A stretch of 8,231 nt of DNA from Nitriliruptorales bacterium. GTDB taxonomy: Bacteria > Actinomycetota > Nitriliruptoria > Euzebyales > Egibacteraceae. Of the stretch, positions 1-7,083 are shown one piece after another (within the stretch, counting starts at the first letter, position 1; every line of letters begins with the position of its first letter). The notes under the pieces were generated by a model, which ran no database searches, had not been told where the DNA came from, and worked only from the letters and a program-made list of their open reading frames with translations. The position numbers and the translations under genes are program-made. The stretch spans positions 1-8,231 of the forward strand of contig SKPY01000512.1 of assembly GCA_007119305.1 (NCBI GenBank). The letters are read 5' to 3'.

Positions 1-1584
1 CCTGCGCCGCCAGCCGGTGACGGCGGGCGCCCCCGCCGCCGCGCCGTCCGCGTCGTCGTGGCCGGCGCCCTTGCCCTCCTCCTTGCTGCGGTCGGGAGCG
101 CCGGCGCCTTGCTCCTGCACGGGCGGGCCAGCCTCGAGCAGACCGCGATCGAGGGCATCGCGCCCCGCACCGACGAGCGGCGCAGCGTGACGCTGCCTGA
201 CGGTGAGACGATCCAGATCATGAACGTGCTGCTCGTCGGCACCGACAACCCCGGCACCCTGACTGCCGAGCAGCAGCAGCGGGTCGCGCCCGACGCCGAC
301 CGGCGCGAGGGACGCCGCCCGGACACCCTCATGCTCGCGCAGATGCAGGTCGGGGGCGGAGCCGCCGCGCTGATGTCGTTGCCCCGTGACCTGCGGGTGG
401 AGTTGTGTGACGGCTCGACGGGCAGGATCAACGCCGCCTATGCGGTTGCGTCGAACGCCGGCAAGAGCCCCGAATCCTGCCTCGTGGCGACGGTGGCGAA
501 CGTCACCGGCATCGAGATCGACCACTTCGTGGAAGTCGACTTCGGCGGGTTCCTGCGGGTGCTCGACGCGCTCGGCGGCGTCACGATGTACTTCGAAGAG
601 CCCATGATCGACAGCAAGGCGCACGTGAACATCCCGGCCGGCTGTGTCACGCTCACGCCCGAGCAGGCGCTGGGGTTCGTGCGCTCGCGGGGCTACGACG
701 ACGACTTCGGACGGATCGCCCGCCAGCAGCGCTTCGTGAAAGAGGTCCTCGACGAGGTGACCCGGGTGGGCACGCTCGCCAACCCCCGTCGCGTGGTCGC
801 CCTCGTCGACCGGGCGGCCAAGTCGGTCCGCACCGACGACCACCTCGATCTCGGTGAGATGCGCGACCTCGCCCAGGGCCTGCGCAGCATCACCTCGTCG
901 TCGGTGCTCACCCACACCGTCCCGGCCGAGCACGCCGAGATCAACGGCGCCGCCTACGTCGAGGCCGTGGAGGCCGAGGCCGAGGCGCTGTACGCGAGCT
1001 TCCGCGACGGCAGCGTCCTGCGGCCCGCCGAGGAGGACGCGGTCGCCGAGCCAGAGCCAGAGCCCGAGCCCGAGCCCGACCCCGAGCCCGACCCCGAGCC
1101 CCTGGGGCCCGCCGACGTGCCGCCGGTCGTGGTGCAAAACGGCACCCACACGAGCGGCCTCGCCGGCGCAGCCGCGGAGCTGCTCGAGGCGCGCGGCTTC
1201 CGCGTCGCCGCCGTCGACAACGCCGACGACAGGCCGCTGGCGGTGACCACCGTCATCCACGGCACCGGACTGGACGAGCAGGGCGGCGTGCTCGCCGACG
1301 TCTTCGGCGGCGCCCAGGTGCGCCACGAGAGCGGCGGCCCGCCGCTCACCCTCGTCGTGGGCGAGGACCTCGACGCCGCCGCGCTCGAGGCGTTGCTGCC
1401 GCCCCAGCCGGAGTCCGAGCCGACCCCGACCGAGCCCACCCCCGCCGCGACGCCCACCACCCCCGCGAGCCCCGACGCCGGGCCGACGCCGGCGGCCGAG
1501 GCCGAGCCGACCCCGCAGCCCACTGCCGACGCCCCGGCGGAGCGCACGTTCCGCGGCACCGAGCGCACCGGGGACCGCTGCTAG
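1..1584 (+). CDS. LCP (LytR-CpsA-Psr) family cell-wall glycan ligase, 5' end outside window
   Basis: LCP proteins are membrane-anchored enzymes that move lipid-diphosphate-linked glycans onto peptidoglycan on the outer face of the membrane. The frame is open to base 1. A GTG at 58 is possible but has no ribosome binding site and would fall inside the membrane helix, after an Arg-rich stretch (bases 28-51), so the true start is upstream. Numbering from the GTG: membrane segment to about residue 20; LCP domain about 55-235 with VGTD (60-63), RPDT (87-90), PRD (109-111), RINAAY (123-128) and FGRIARQQRF (217-226), which include the conserved Arg and Asp residues of the family. A Glu/Asp-Pro spacer spans 331-348, a LytR_C domain (begins VPPVVVQNG) about 354-438, and a Pro/Thr-rich linker leads to a C-terminal Cys (508). 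It is a paralogue of the next gene, 20 bases downstream. The glycan substrate is inferred from the neighbours. Confidence 0.92.
   Translation, partial: PAPPAGDGGRPRRRAVRVVVAGALALLLAAVGSAGALLLHGRASLEQTAIEGIAPRTDERRSVTLPDGETIQIMNVLLVGTDNPGTLTAEQQQRVAPDADRREGRRPDTLMLAQMQVGGGAAALMSLPRDLRVELCDGSTGRINAAYAVASNAGKSPESCLVATVANVTGIEIDHFVEVDFGGFLRVLDALGGVTMYFEEPMIDSKAHVNIPAGCVTLTPEQALGFVRSRGYDDDFGRIARQQRFVKEVLDEVTRVGTLANPRRVVALVDRAAKSVRTDDHLDLGEMRDLAQGLRSITSSSVLTHTVPAEHAEINGAAYVEAVEAEAEALYASFRDGSVLRPAEEDAVAEPEPEPEPEPDPEPDPEPLGPADVPPVVVQNGTHTSGLAGAAAELLEARGFRVAAVDNADDRPLAVTTVIHGTGLDEQGGVLADVFGGAQVRHESGGPPLTLVVGEDLDAAALEALLPPQPESEPTPTEPTPAATPTTPASPDAGPTPAAEAEPTPQPTADAPAERTFRGTERTGDRC
1048..1101 (+). repeat. 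Hexanucleotide tandem repeat encoding a Glu/Asp-Pro spacer
   Basis: Nine consecutive six-base units of the form GA(G/C)CC(C/A) lie inside the first LCP gene and encode nine acidic-Pro pairs, with Asp replacing Glu in units six and eight. They join the catalytic LCP domain to the LytR_C domain. Such an acidic proline spacer is probably extended. Since each unit is two codons, gain or loss of a unit would change spacer length without shifting the frame. The second LCP gene lacks the repeat at the equivalent place. Confidence 0.9.
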
Positions 1585-1590
1585 TGCGCG

Positions 1591-1595
1591 AGAGG
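1591..1595 (+). promoter_or_regulatory. Ribosome binding site for the second LCP gene
   Basis: AGAGG lies nine bases before the ATG at 1605, inside the 20-base gap after the first LCP stop codon. It supports this ATG over the later in-frame starts and suggests translation from a shared transcript. Confidence 0.6.
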
Positions 1596-1604
1596 TAGCG
1601 CGCG

Positions 1605-3107
1605 ATGGCCGCCGACCACGACTCGCTCGACGAGCGCTACGGACCGCCCCTGCATGGGGAGGGTGGCCACCGCTGGCGCCGGCGCCTGGCGTACGTCGCT
1701 GCCGGGGCCGGACTCGTGGCGCTGCTCGGCCTTGCGGGCATCCTCGGCACGCTGTGGTACGGCACCCAGCAGGTCGGGCGCGTGGACATCCCCTCGCTGG
1801 CGACGCCGGGCACGACCGGGACGCCGCAGACGCCGGGGACGCCGGCAGCGCCCGGGCACGACGTGCCCGAGCCCGAGGAGCTCACCGAGGTCTTGAACAT
1901 CCTCGTGGTGGGCTCGGACAGCCGGGAGGGGCTCACCGACGATCAGCTGCGCAGGCTCGGCACCGAGCGGGAGGAGGGGGAGCGGACCGACTCGATCGTC
2001 CTCGTCCAGCTCGACCCGCGCCGCGAGCAGGTCGCCATGCTGTCGTTTCCCCGCGACCTGCTCGTGACCCGGTGCGACGGCTCGCGGGGACGCATCAACG
2101 CGGCCTACGGGATCGGCGAGCGCAACGGTGTCGGTGGCCCGTCCTGCCTCGTCGACACGATCGTGGACTTCACGGGCATCCCCGTCCACCACTACGTCCA
2201 GGTGGACTTCGCGGGCTTCATCGAGGTCGTCGACGCGCTCGGCGGGGTCACCCTCTACCTCGACGAGCCGCTCGCGGACGCGCACGCCGGGATCGACCTG
2301 CCGAGCGGCTGCGTGGACATGGACGGCGCGACGGCCCTCGGGTTCGTCCGCGCGCGCCGCATCGACAGCGACTTCGGGCGGATCGCCCGCCAGCAGCGGT
2401 TCGCCCGCGAGGTCGTCACCGAGGCGGTCAGCGTCGGCACGCTCGTCAACCTGCCCCGCCTGTACGCGCTCATCGACGCCGGGGCCCGCGCGGTCGACAC
2501 CGACCGGGAGCTGACCGTCGGCCAGATGCGGCGGATCGCGTTCAGCCTGCGCGACCTCGACCCCGAGCGGCTCGACACCCGCACCGTGCCCGCGGTGCCG
2601 CGGACGATCGACGGGACCTCCTTCGTCGTGGCGATCGAGGACGAAGCCGAGCGGTTGTTCCGGGCCTTCCGCGACGCCGAGGCTGCACCCGGCGACCTCG
2701 GCACGCAGGAGCCGGGGCCGATGGCCGTGGAGGACGTGCCCCCGCTCGTGGTGCTGAACGGGTCGGGGATCGCCGGCAGCGCTGACCGCGCCGCCCGCGT
2801 CCTCGCCGAGCGCGGCTTCACCGTGGCGGAGACGGGCAACGCCGAGCACTTCGAGTTCGCGGAGACGCGGGTCGTCTACGCTGAGGAGCAGCTCGAGGAG
2901 GCCGAGGTGGTCGCCGACGAGCTCGGCGGCGTCACGCTCGAGCCCGGCGACGAGGGCCAGCCGCTGACCATCGTGCTGGGCGCCGACTTCGACCCCGACG
3001 CCTTCGCGACGGCGCAGGACGAGCCGCAGGACGAGACGGACCCCCCGTCCCCGGCGCCCGAGGAGACCTACGTCGGGGCGGAGCCGTCCGCCGAGCGCTG
3101 CCGCTAG
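1605..3107 (+). CDS. LCP (LytR-CpsA-Psr) family cell-wall glycan ligase, second copy
   Basis: This 500-residue, complete LCP protein is predicted to attach lipid-linked wall polysaccharide to peptidoglycan. Residues 1-27 are a short cytoplasmic tail ending in RWRRR, followed by a membrane helix (about 28-50) and a Pro/Gly/Thr linker (about 65-90). The LCP domain (about 96-275) carries VGSD (102-105), RTDS (127-130), PRD (149-151), RINAAY (163-168) and DFGRIARQQRF (256-266). A LytR_C domain (begins VPPLVVLNG) covers about 378-463, then a short acidic/Pro linker and a Cys at 499, next to last. Domain order and all four cysteine positions match the first LCP protein, and one 20-base stretch (712-731 and 2379-2398) is identical, so the pair most likely arose by an old tandem duplication. 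Whether they share one substrate is unknown. The rml genes that follow suggest a rhamnose-containing glycan. Confidence 0.94.
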   Translation: MAADHDSLDERYGPPLHGEGGHRWRRRLAYVAAGAGLVALLGLAGILGTLWYGTQQVGRVDIPSLATPGTTGTPQTPGTPAAPGHDVPEPEELTEVLNILVVGSDSREGLTDDQLRRLGTEREEGERTDSIVLVQLDPRREQVAMLSFPRDLLVTRCDGSRGRINAAYGIGERNGVGGPSCLVDTIVDFTGIPVHHYVQVDFAGFIEVVDALGGVTLYLDEPLADAHAGIDLPSGCVDMDGATALGFVRARRIDSDFGRIARQQRFAREVVTEAVSVGTLVNLPRLYALIDAGARAVDTDRELTVGQMRRIAFSLRDLDPERLDTRTVPAVPRTIDGTSFVVAIEDEAERLFRAFRDAEAAPGDLGTQEPGPMAVEDVPPLVVLNGSGIAGSADRAARVLAERGFTVAETGNAEHFEFAETRVVYAEEQLEEAEVVADELGGVTLEPGDEGQPLTIVLGADFDPDAFATAQDEPQDETDPPSPAPEETYVGAEPSAERCR

Positions 3108-3142
3108 GCCGCCCCGCCACAACCCAGCCCCACCCACGACGA

Positions 3143-3149
3143 GGGGGAG
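3143..3149 (+). promoter_or_regulatory. Ribosome binding site setting the GTG start of rmlA
   Basis: The purine run GGGGGAG ends seven bases before the GTG at 3157. It supports this GTG, which puts the conserved RGIILAGG motif right at the N terminus, as in other RmlA proteins. Confidence 0.75.
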
Positions 3150-3156
3150 TGACACC

Positions 3157-4047
3157 GTGAGAGGCATCATCCTGGCCGGCGGAGCCGGCACCCGCCTGCA
3201 CCCGGCGACCCAGGTCGTGAGCAAGCAGCTGCTGCCGGTCTACGACAAGCCGATGGTCTACTACCCGCTGTCCGTGCTCATGCTCGCCGGCATCCGAGAG
3301 GTGCTCGTGATCTCCACCCCGGTCGACCTGCCGCTGTTCGAGCGCCTGCTCGGCGACGGCAGCGACCTGGGGATGACGTTCGCCTACGCCGAGCAGCCCG
3401 AACCGCGCGGTCTCGCCGAGGCGTTCATCATCGGCGCGGACTTCGTGGGTGACGACGACGCCTGCCTCGTGCTCGGCGACAACCTGTTCTACGGGCACGG
3501 GTTCTCGCAGCTCCTGCAGCAGGAGGTGGCCGACCTCGACGGCTGCACCCTGTTCGGCTACCCGGTGGCCGACCCGGAGCGCTACGGCGTCGCTGAGGTC
3601 GACGGGGACGGCAGGGTCGCGTCGATCGAGGAGAAGCCGGCGCAGCCCAGGTCCAACCTCGCCATCACCGGGCTGTACCTGTACGACAACCAGGTCGTCG
3701 ACATCGCCAAGGGCCTGGCCCCCAGCGCACGCGGCGAGCTGGAGATCACCGACGTGAACAACCGCTACCTCGCGCAGGGTCGCGCCCGGTGCGTCAACCT
3801 CGGCCGCGGCATGGCCTGGCTCGACACCGGCACGCACGACTCGCTGCTCGAGGCCGGCCAGTTCGTGCAGGTCCTCGAGCACCGCCAGGGCGTGCGGATC
3901 GCGTGCATCGAGGAGGTCGCCTACCGCATGGGCTACATCGACCACGGCCAGCTCGCGGCGCTCGGCGACGGCCTCGGCAAGTCCACCTACGGCGCCTACG
4001 TGCGCCAGTTCGCCCGCGAGACCGCCCCTGCGACCGTGGGCGCCTAG
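3157..4047 (+). CDS. rmlA: Glucose-1-phosphate thymidylyltransferase RmlA
   Basis: RmlA joins dTTP and glucose-1-phosphate to form dTDP-glucose and diphosphate, the first step of dTDP-L-rhamnose synthesis, in the cytoplasm. At 296 residues it matches the short bacterial RmlA form. Visible motifs are the nucleotide-binding loop GGAGTRLHPAT (8-18), SKQLLPVYDKPM (22-33), the metal-binding Asp in LGDN (108), EEKP (158-161), GELEITDVN (193-201) and WLDTGTHDS (221-229), whose Asp 223 is the likely second metal ligand. The GTG start has a good ribosome binding site. The gene begins 49 bases after the second LCP gene, without a visible terminator, and is followed by rmlB, so co-transcription is likely. 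The whole length aligns with the family by eye; I see no missing key residue. Confidence 0.97.
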   Translation: MRGIILAGGAGTRLHPATQVVSKQLLPVYDKPMVYYPLSVLMLAGIREVLVISTPVDLPLFERLLGDGSDLGMTFAYAEQPEPRGLAEAFIIGADFVGDDDACLVLGDNLFYGHGFSQLLQQEVADLDGCTLFGYPVADPERYGVAEVDGDGRVASIEEKPAQPRSNLAITGLYLYDNQVVDIAKGLAPSARGELEITDVNNRYLAQGRARCVNLGRGMAWLDTGTHDSLLEAGQFVQVLEHRQGVRIACIEEVAYRMGYIDHGQLAALGDGLGKSTYGAYVRQFARETAPATVGA

Positions 4048-4108
4048 CGCCGGGGCAAGGCCGGACGCGCCCCCCGCGTGCGCCGGCCGCCCCCGGACCG
4101 ACCGTTGC

Positions 4109-4114
4109 AAGGAG
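4109..4114 (+). promoter_or_regulatory. Ribosome binding site setting the ATG start of rmlB
   Basis: AAGGAG lies eight bases before the ATG at 4123. This decides the start: an in-frame GTG at 4078 would add 15 residues, but has no ribosome binding site and would push the dinucleotide-binding glycine motif away from the N terminus. Confidence 0.85.
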
Positions 4115-4122
4115 AGGATCCC

Positions 4123-5136
4123 ATGCGCATCTTCGTGACCGGCGGGGCCGGGTTCATCGGCTCCAACTTCATCCGCCACGTGCTCGAGCGGCAGCCCGAC
4201 GTCGCGGTGACGAACTACGACAAGCTCACCTACGCCGGCAACCCGGAGAGCCTCCGGGACGTCGCCGACGACCCGCGCTACGCGTTCGTGCATGGCGACA
4301 TCTGCGACGGGGAGCTGCTCGCCGAGGTGCTGCCCGGCCACGACGCGGTCGTGAACTTCGCCGCCGAGAGCCACGTCGACCGCTCGATCGACGGCGCGAA
4401 CGAGTTCATGCTCGCCAACGTCGTCGGCGCGAACACGCTGTTCAACGCGGCGCTGCGGCTGGAGATCCCGCGCTTCCTGCACATCTCGACCGACGAGGTG
4501 TACGGGTCGATCGCGGAGCCCGGCGCGTTCGTCGAGGGCGACGCGCTCGAGCCCAACAGCCCGTACTCGGCGTCGAAGGCGGCCGCGGACCTGCTCGCGC
4601 GAGCCTACGGGGCCACCTATGGCTACCCGATCACGGTGACGCGGACCGCGAACAACTTCGGGCCCTACCACTTCCCGGAGAAGGTCATCCCGCTGTTCGT
4701 GACCAACCTCATCGACGGGGGCAGCGTCCCGCTGTACGGCGACGGGCGCAACGTGCGTGACTGGACCTACGTGCTCGACAACTGCGCCGCCCAGTGGCTC
4801 GTGCTCACCCAGGGCGAGCCGGGTGCGGTCTACAACGTCGGGGCCGGCAACGAGATGAGCAACAAGGAGCTCACCTACGCGATCCTTTCGCGCTTCGGCC
4901 TCGAGGGCGAGGCCGCCGACGCCGCGATCGAGTTCGTCCCCGACCGGCCGGGCCACGACCTGCGCTACTCGGTCGATGCGACCCGCGTCCGCGCGCTGGG
5001 CTGGAAGCCCGAGCACACCTTCGAGGAGGCGCTCGACGCGACGATCACGTGGTACCGCGAGCACGAGTGGTGGTGGCGGCCGCTGAAGCAGGGGGGCGCC
5101 TCCAGGCGCCAGGGCACGCGCACACGAGGCGGCTAG
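4123..5136 (+). CDS. rmlB: dTDP-glucose 4,6-dehydratase RmlB
   Basis: RmlB converts dTDP-glucose to dTDP-4-keto-6-deoxyglucose using bound NAD, the second step of dTDP-rhamnose synthesis. This 337-residue protein is a typical extended short-chain dehydrogenase. It has the Rossmann motif GGAGFIGSN (7-15), YDKLTYAGN soon after, NFAAESHVDRS, the catalytic STDEVYGS segment (122-129, with Thr 123, Asp 124 and Glu 125), and the YxxxK pair Tyr 148/Lys 152. NNFGPYHFPEK (177-187) and RPGHDLRY (275-282) form the nucleotide-sugar site. The C terminus ends with WWWRPLK, common in the family, plus a short basic tail. The gap after rmlA is 75 bases, the longest inside the operon, and rmlD starts only three bases after its stop. 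Confidence 0.97.
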   Translation: MRIFVTGGAGFIGSNFIRHVLERQPDVAVTNYDKLTYAGNPESLRDVADDPRYAFVHGDICDGELLAEVLPGHDAVVNFAAESHVDRSIDGANEFMLANVVGANTLFNAALRLEIPRFLHISTDEVYGSIAEPGAFVEGDALEPNSPYSASKAAADLLARAYGATYGYPITVTRTANNFGPYHFPEKVIPLFVTNLIDGGSVPLYGDGRNVRDWTYVLDNCAAQWLVLTQGEPGAVYNVGAGNEMSNKELTYAILSRFGLEGEAADAAIEFVPDRPGHDLRYSVDATRVRALGWKPEHTFEEALDATITWYREHEWWWRPLKQGGASRRQGTRTRGG

Positions 5137-5139
5137 CCG

Positions 5140-5982
5140 ATGCGGGTGCTCATCACCGGCGCGGGCGGGCAGCTCGGCACGGACCTCGTCGCAGCGTTCG
5201 CCGCCGACCATGTGGCCGGGCTCGACCGCCAGGCGCTCGACGTGAGCGACGAGGCCGCCGTGGTCGCGGCGGTGCGCGACCACGCCCCCGACCTCGTCGT
5301 GCACGCAGCCGCGTTCACGAAGGTCGACGCCTGCGAGGACGACGCCGACCACGCGTGGCGCGTCAACGCGCTCGGCCCGTGGTGGGTGGCGCGCGCCTGC
5401 GCGCTGGCCGACGCGGCGCTGGTGCATGTGTCCACCGACTACGTCTTCGACGGCTGCGCGGGCCGGCCCTACACGGAGTTCGACAGGCCCAACCCCCAGT
5501 GCATGTACGGGCGGAGCAAGGAGGCCGGCGAGCAGCTCGTCCGCCAGGCCCTGCCCCGCCACTACATCGTGCGCACCAGCTGGGTCCACGGCGTGCACGG
5601 CGGCAACTTCGCGAAGACCATGCTGCGCCTCGGGCGGGAGCGGGGGAAGGTGTCGGTGGTCGACGACCAGACGGGCTCGCCCACGTTCACCTTCGACCTC
5701 GCACCGGCGCTGCGCCGGCTGGCGGTCACGGGGCGCCACGGCACCTACCACCTGACCAACCAGGGCCACTGCACGTGGTTTGAGTTCGCCCGGGCGGTCT
5801 TCAGCGCGGCCGGCCTCGCCGTGGACGTCGAGCCCATCGACACGGCGACGTTCGGTGCGCCAGCCCCCCGGCCGGCGTTCAGCGTCCTCGACAACCGCTT
5901 CGCGCGGCTGGCCGGTCTGCAGCCGCTGCCGCGCTGGCAGGACTCGCTGACGCGCTTCATCGCCGAGCTCGACGCTGGTTGA
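5140..5982 (+). CDS. rmlD: dTDP-4-dehydrorhamnose reductase RmlD
   Basis: RmlD reduces dTDP-4-dehydro-L-rhamnose to dTDP-L-rhamnose with NAD(P)H, the last step of the pathway. The 280-residue length is normal. It shows the cofactor-binding motif GAGGQLG (7-13), an HAAAFTKVDACE segment typical of RmlD, the catalytic STDYVFDG (98-105), YGRSK (123-127) holding the Tyr/Lys pair, RTSWVHG, and DDQTGSPTFTFDLA, the family's substrate-binding stretch. The ATG lies three bases after the rmlB stop, with GAGG at 5126-5129 as a likely ribosome binding site, so the two are probably translationally coupled. No RmlC domain is fused to it. The substrate of RmlD is made by RmlC, which is not encoded in the window. 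Confidence 0.96.
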   Translation: MRVLITGAGGQLGTDLVAAFAADHVAGLDRQALDVSDEAAVVAAVRDHAPDLVVHAAAFTKVDACEDDADHAWRVNALGPWWVARACALADAALVHVSTDYVFDGCAGRPYTEFDRPNPQCMYGRSKEAGEQLVRQALPRHYIVRTSWVHGVHGGNFAKTMLRLGRERGKVSVVDDQTGSPTFTFDLAPALRRLAVTGRHGTYHLTNQGHCTWFEFARAVFSAAGLAVDVEPIDTATFGAPAPRPAFSVLDNRFARLAGLQPLPRWQDSLTRFIAELDAG

Positions 5983-5984
5983 GG
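5981..5984 (+). promoter_or_regulatory. Weak ribosome binding site for the GT2 gene
   Basis: GAGG overlaps the TGA stop of rmlD and lies nine bases before the ATG at 5994. It favours that ATG over an in-frame TTG at 5979 that overlaps the rmlD stop and has no purine run at a suitable distance. Confidence 0.5.
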
Positions 5985-5993
5985 CGTCGGCCG

Positions 5994-6923
5994 ATGACCA
6001 GCGCTCCCGAGGGCGGCGAGGGCGCCGCAGCTGCCGAGGCGGACGGCGGCGAGGCCGCGGCGGGGCCCGCGGTTGCGGTCGTCGTCGTCAACCACAACAC
6101 CCGCGACGACCTGCTCGCCTGCCTCGACTCGCTCGCGGACGCGGGCGCCGACGAGATCCTCGTCGTCGACTCCGGCTCGTCCGACGGCAGTGCCGAGGCG
6201 GCCGCTGCCCGTCCGGGCGTGCGCTGCATCGCGCTCGACAACGTGGGGTTCGGCCAGGCGGCGAACGCGGGAGTGGCGCAGACCGGCGCCGAGGTGCTGA
6301 TCCTCGCCAACGCCGACACCCGCTTCAAGCACGCGGCCGCTCGGGCGCTGGGGGAGTACCTGCAGTCCCACCCGGACGTGGGAGCGGTGGGTCCCCGCAT
6401 CCGCTTCCCCGACGGGCGGGTGCAGCTGTCGGTGCGTGCGTTCCCGTCGCTGCGCCAGGCGATCGGTCACGCGCTGCTCGGCCTGTGGTGGCCCGCGAAC
6501 CCCTGGACACGGGCCTACCGGCTCACCGACTGGGACCACGACCGCGAGGGCGAGGTGGACTGGGTCAGCGGCTGCTGCATCGCCGTGCGCCGTGCGGCGT
6601 TCGAGCAGCTCGGCGGGTTCGACGCCGCCTACTTCATGTTCGTCGAGGACGTCGACCTGTGCTACCGCCTGTGGCAGGCGGGCTGGAAGGTGGCCTACGC
6701 GCCCGTCACCGAGGTCATCCACGACATCGGCGGGGCGGTCTCGCGCCGACGCTACCGCATGATCGTGGAGCACGCGCGCTCCCTGGACCGCTTCTTCGGC
6801 CGCCGCTACGCGGGCAGCTGGCGCCGCCTAGCCCGTCCCCTCATCCGCCTCGGCCTCGTCGGCTGGGTGCTCGCCGCCGCCGCCTGGACCCTCGCCCGCG
6901 GCAAGACCCACGCCCACGCCTGA
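5994..6923 (+). CDS. GT2 family glycosyltransferase, WbbL-like probable rhamnosyltransferase
   Basis: A family 2 glycosyltransferase, probably acting on the cytoplasmic side of the membrane to transfer a sugar from its nucleotide donor to a lipid-linked acceptor. The 309-residue protein begins with an Ala/Gly/Glu-rich tail (1-28). The GT-A fold follows: VVVVNHNT, VVDSGSSDGS (57 onwards), NVGFGQAANAG, and LANADT (104-109) in place of the usual NPD-containing motif. VSGCCIAVRRAAFEQLGGFD (191-210) and EDVDLCYRL (218-226) hold the acidic residues expected near the acceptor site. A hydrophobic stretch near 283-301 may bind the membrane. This layout matches WbbL-type rhamnosyltransferases, which in mycobacteria add rhamnose to decaprenyl-diphosphate-GlcNAc. 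Position right after rmlD supports dTDP-rhamnose as donor; the acceptor is inferred. Another sugar specificity is possible. Confidence 0.9.
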   Translation: MTSAPEGGEGAAAAEADGGEAAAGPAVAVVVVNHNTRDDLLACLDSLADAGADEILVVDSGSSDGSAEAAAARPGVRCIALDNVGFGQAANAGVAQTGAEVLILANADTRFKHAAARALGEYLQSHPDVGAVGPRIRFPDGRVQLSVRAFPSLRQAIGHALLGLWWPANPWTRAYRLTDWDHDREGEVDWVSGCCIAVRRAAFEQLGGFDAAYFMFVEDVDLCYRLWQAGWKVAYAPVTEVIHDIGGAVSRRRYRMIVEHARSLDRFFGRRYAGSWRRLARPLIRLGLVGWVLAAAAWTLARGKTHAHA

Positions 6924-6946
6924 CGTCCGGGGCAGCCCTCGCCGAA

Positions 6947-6961
6947 CCGGCAGCTCGCCGG
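6947..6961 (+). terminator. Weak candidate hairpin after the GT2 gene
   Basis: CCGGC and GCCGG form a five-base-pair stem around the loop AGCTC, starting 24 bases after the GT2 stop. A second small stem (6980-6984 with 6988-6992) follows. Neither has a T run, so intrinsic termination is uncertain; high-GC genomes make such stems by chance. Confidence 0.2.
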
Positions 6962-7064
6962 GGCCCACCGCGACCGCCACCGGCGCCGCCGGCGACCGCC
7001 CGTCCCCGACAGCCGCATCGACGCCCCCTCAACGGCGGTACCGGTTGCCGTGCACACGAACCGG

Positions 7065-7083
7065 GCCGACCGGGTGGGTCGGC
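7065..7083. terminator. Hairpin between convergent genes, possible bidirectional terminator
   Basis: GCCGACC (7065-7071) and GGTCGGC (7077-7083) form a perfect seven-base-pair stem with the loop GGGTG. It lies between the ends of the GT2 gene (+) and the Uma2 gene (-), where a terminator for both would be expected. No T run follows on either strand, so the call is tentative. Confidence 0.35.

Larger units (their letters stand above)
1..6923 (+). other. Probable cell-wall rhamnose-glycan operon (LCP-LCP-rmlA-rmlB-rmlD-GT2)
   Basis: Six genes run in one direction with gaps of about 20, 49, 75, 3 and 11 bases and no convincing terminator between them. The products form a logical path: sugar-nucleotide synthesis, transfer to a lipid-linked glycan, then ligation to peptidoglycan. 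The promoter must lie left of the window. In Mycobacterium tuberculosis an LCP gene (Rv3267), rmlD and wbbL1 are neighbours too, so the association has a precedent. Co-transcription is inferred from spacing only. Confidence 0.7.

Noticed and set aside
1581..3224. A 547-codon open frame on the - strand opposite the second LCP gene
   Set aside because: Its product is a repetitive Arg/Val/Asp/Gly/Leu mixture without domains, and the + strand gene is clearly real.
4039..4051. Short hairpin over the rmlA stop codon as a terminator
   Set aside because: Only five base pairs, a three-base loop and no T run, and the downstream genes continue the same pathway.
4078..4122. Upstream GTG start for rmlB
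   Set aside because: There is no ribosome binding site, and the Rossmann motif would no longer be near the N terminus. ATG 4123 has AAGGAG at good spacing.
2932..5769. A 945-codon open frame on the - strand opposite rmlA, rmlB and rmlD
   Set aside because: It lies opposite three well-conserved enzymes. Its protein is low in complexity, rich in Val, Arg, Gly and Ala, with no recognisable motif. Long antisense frames are expected where third-position GC is very high.
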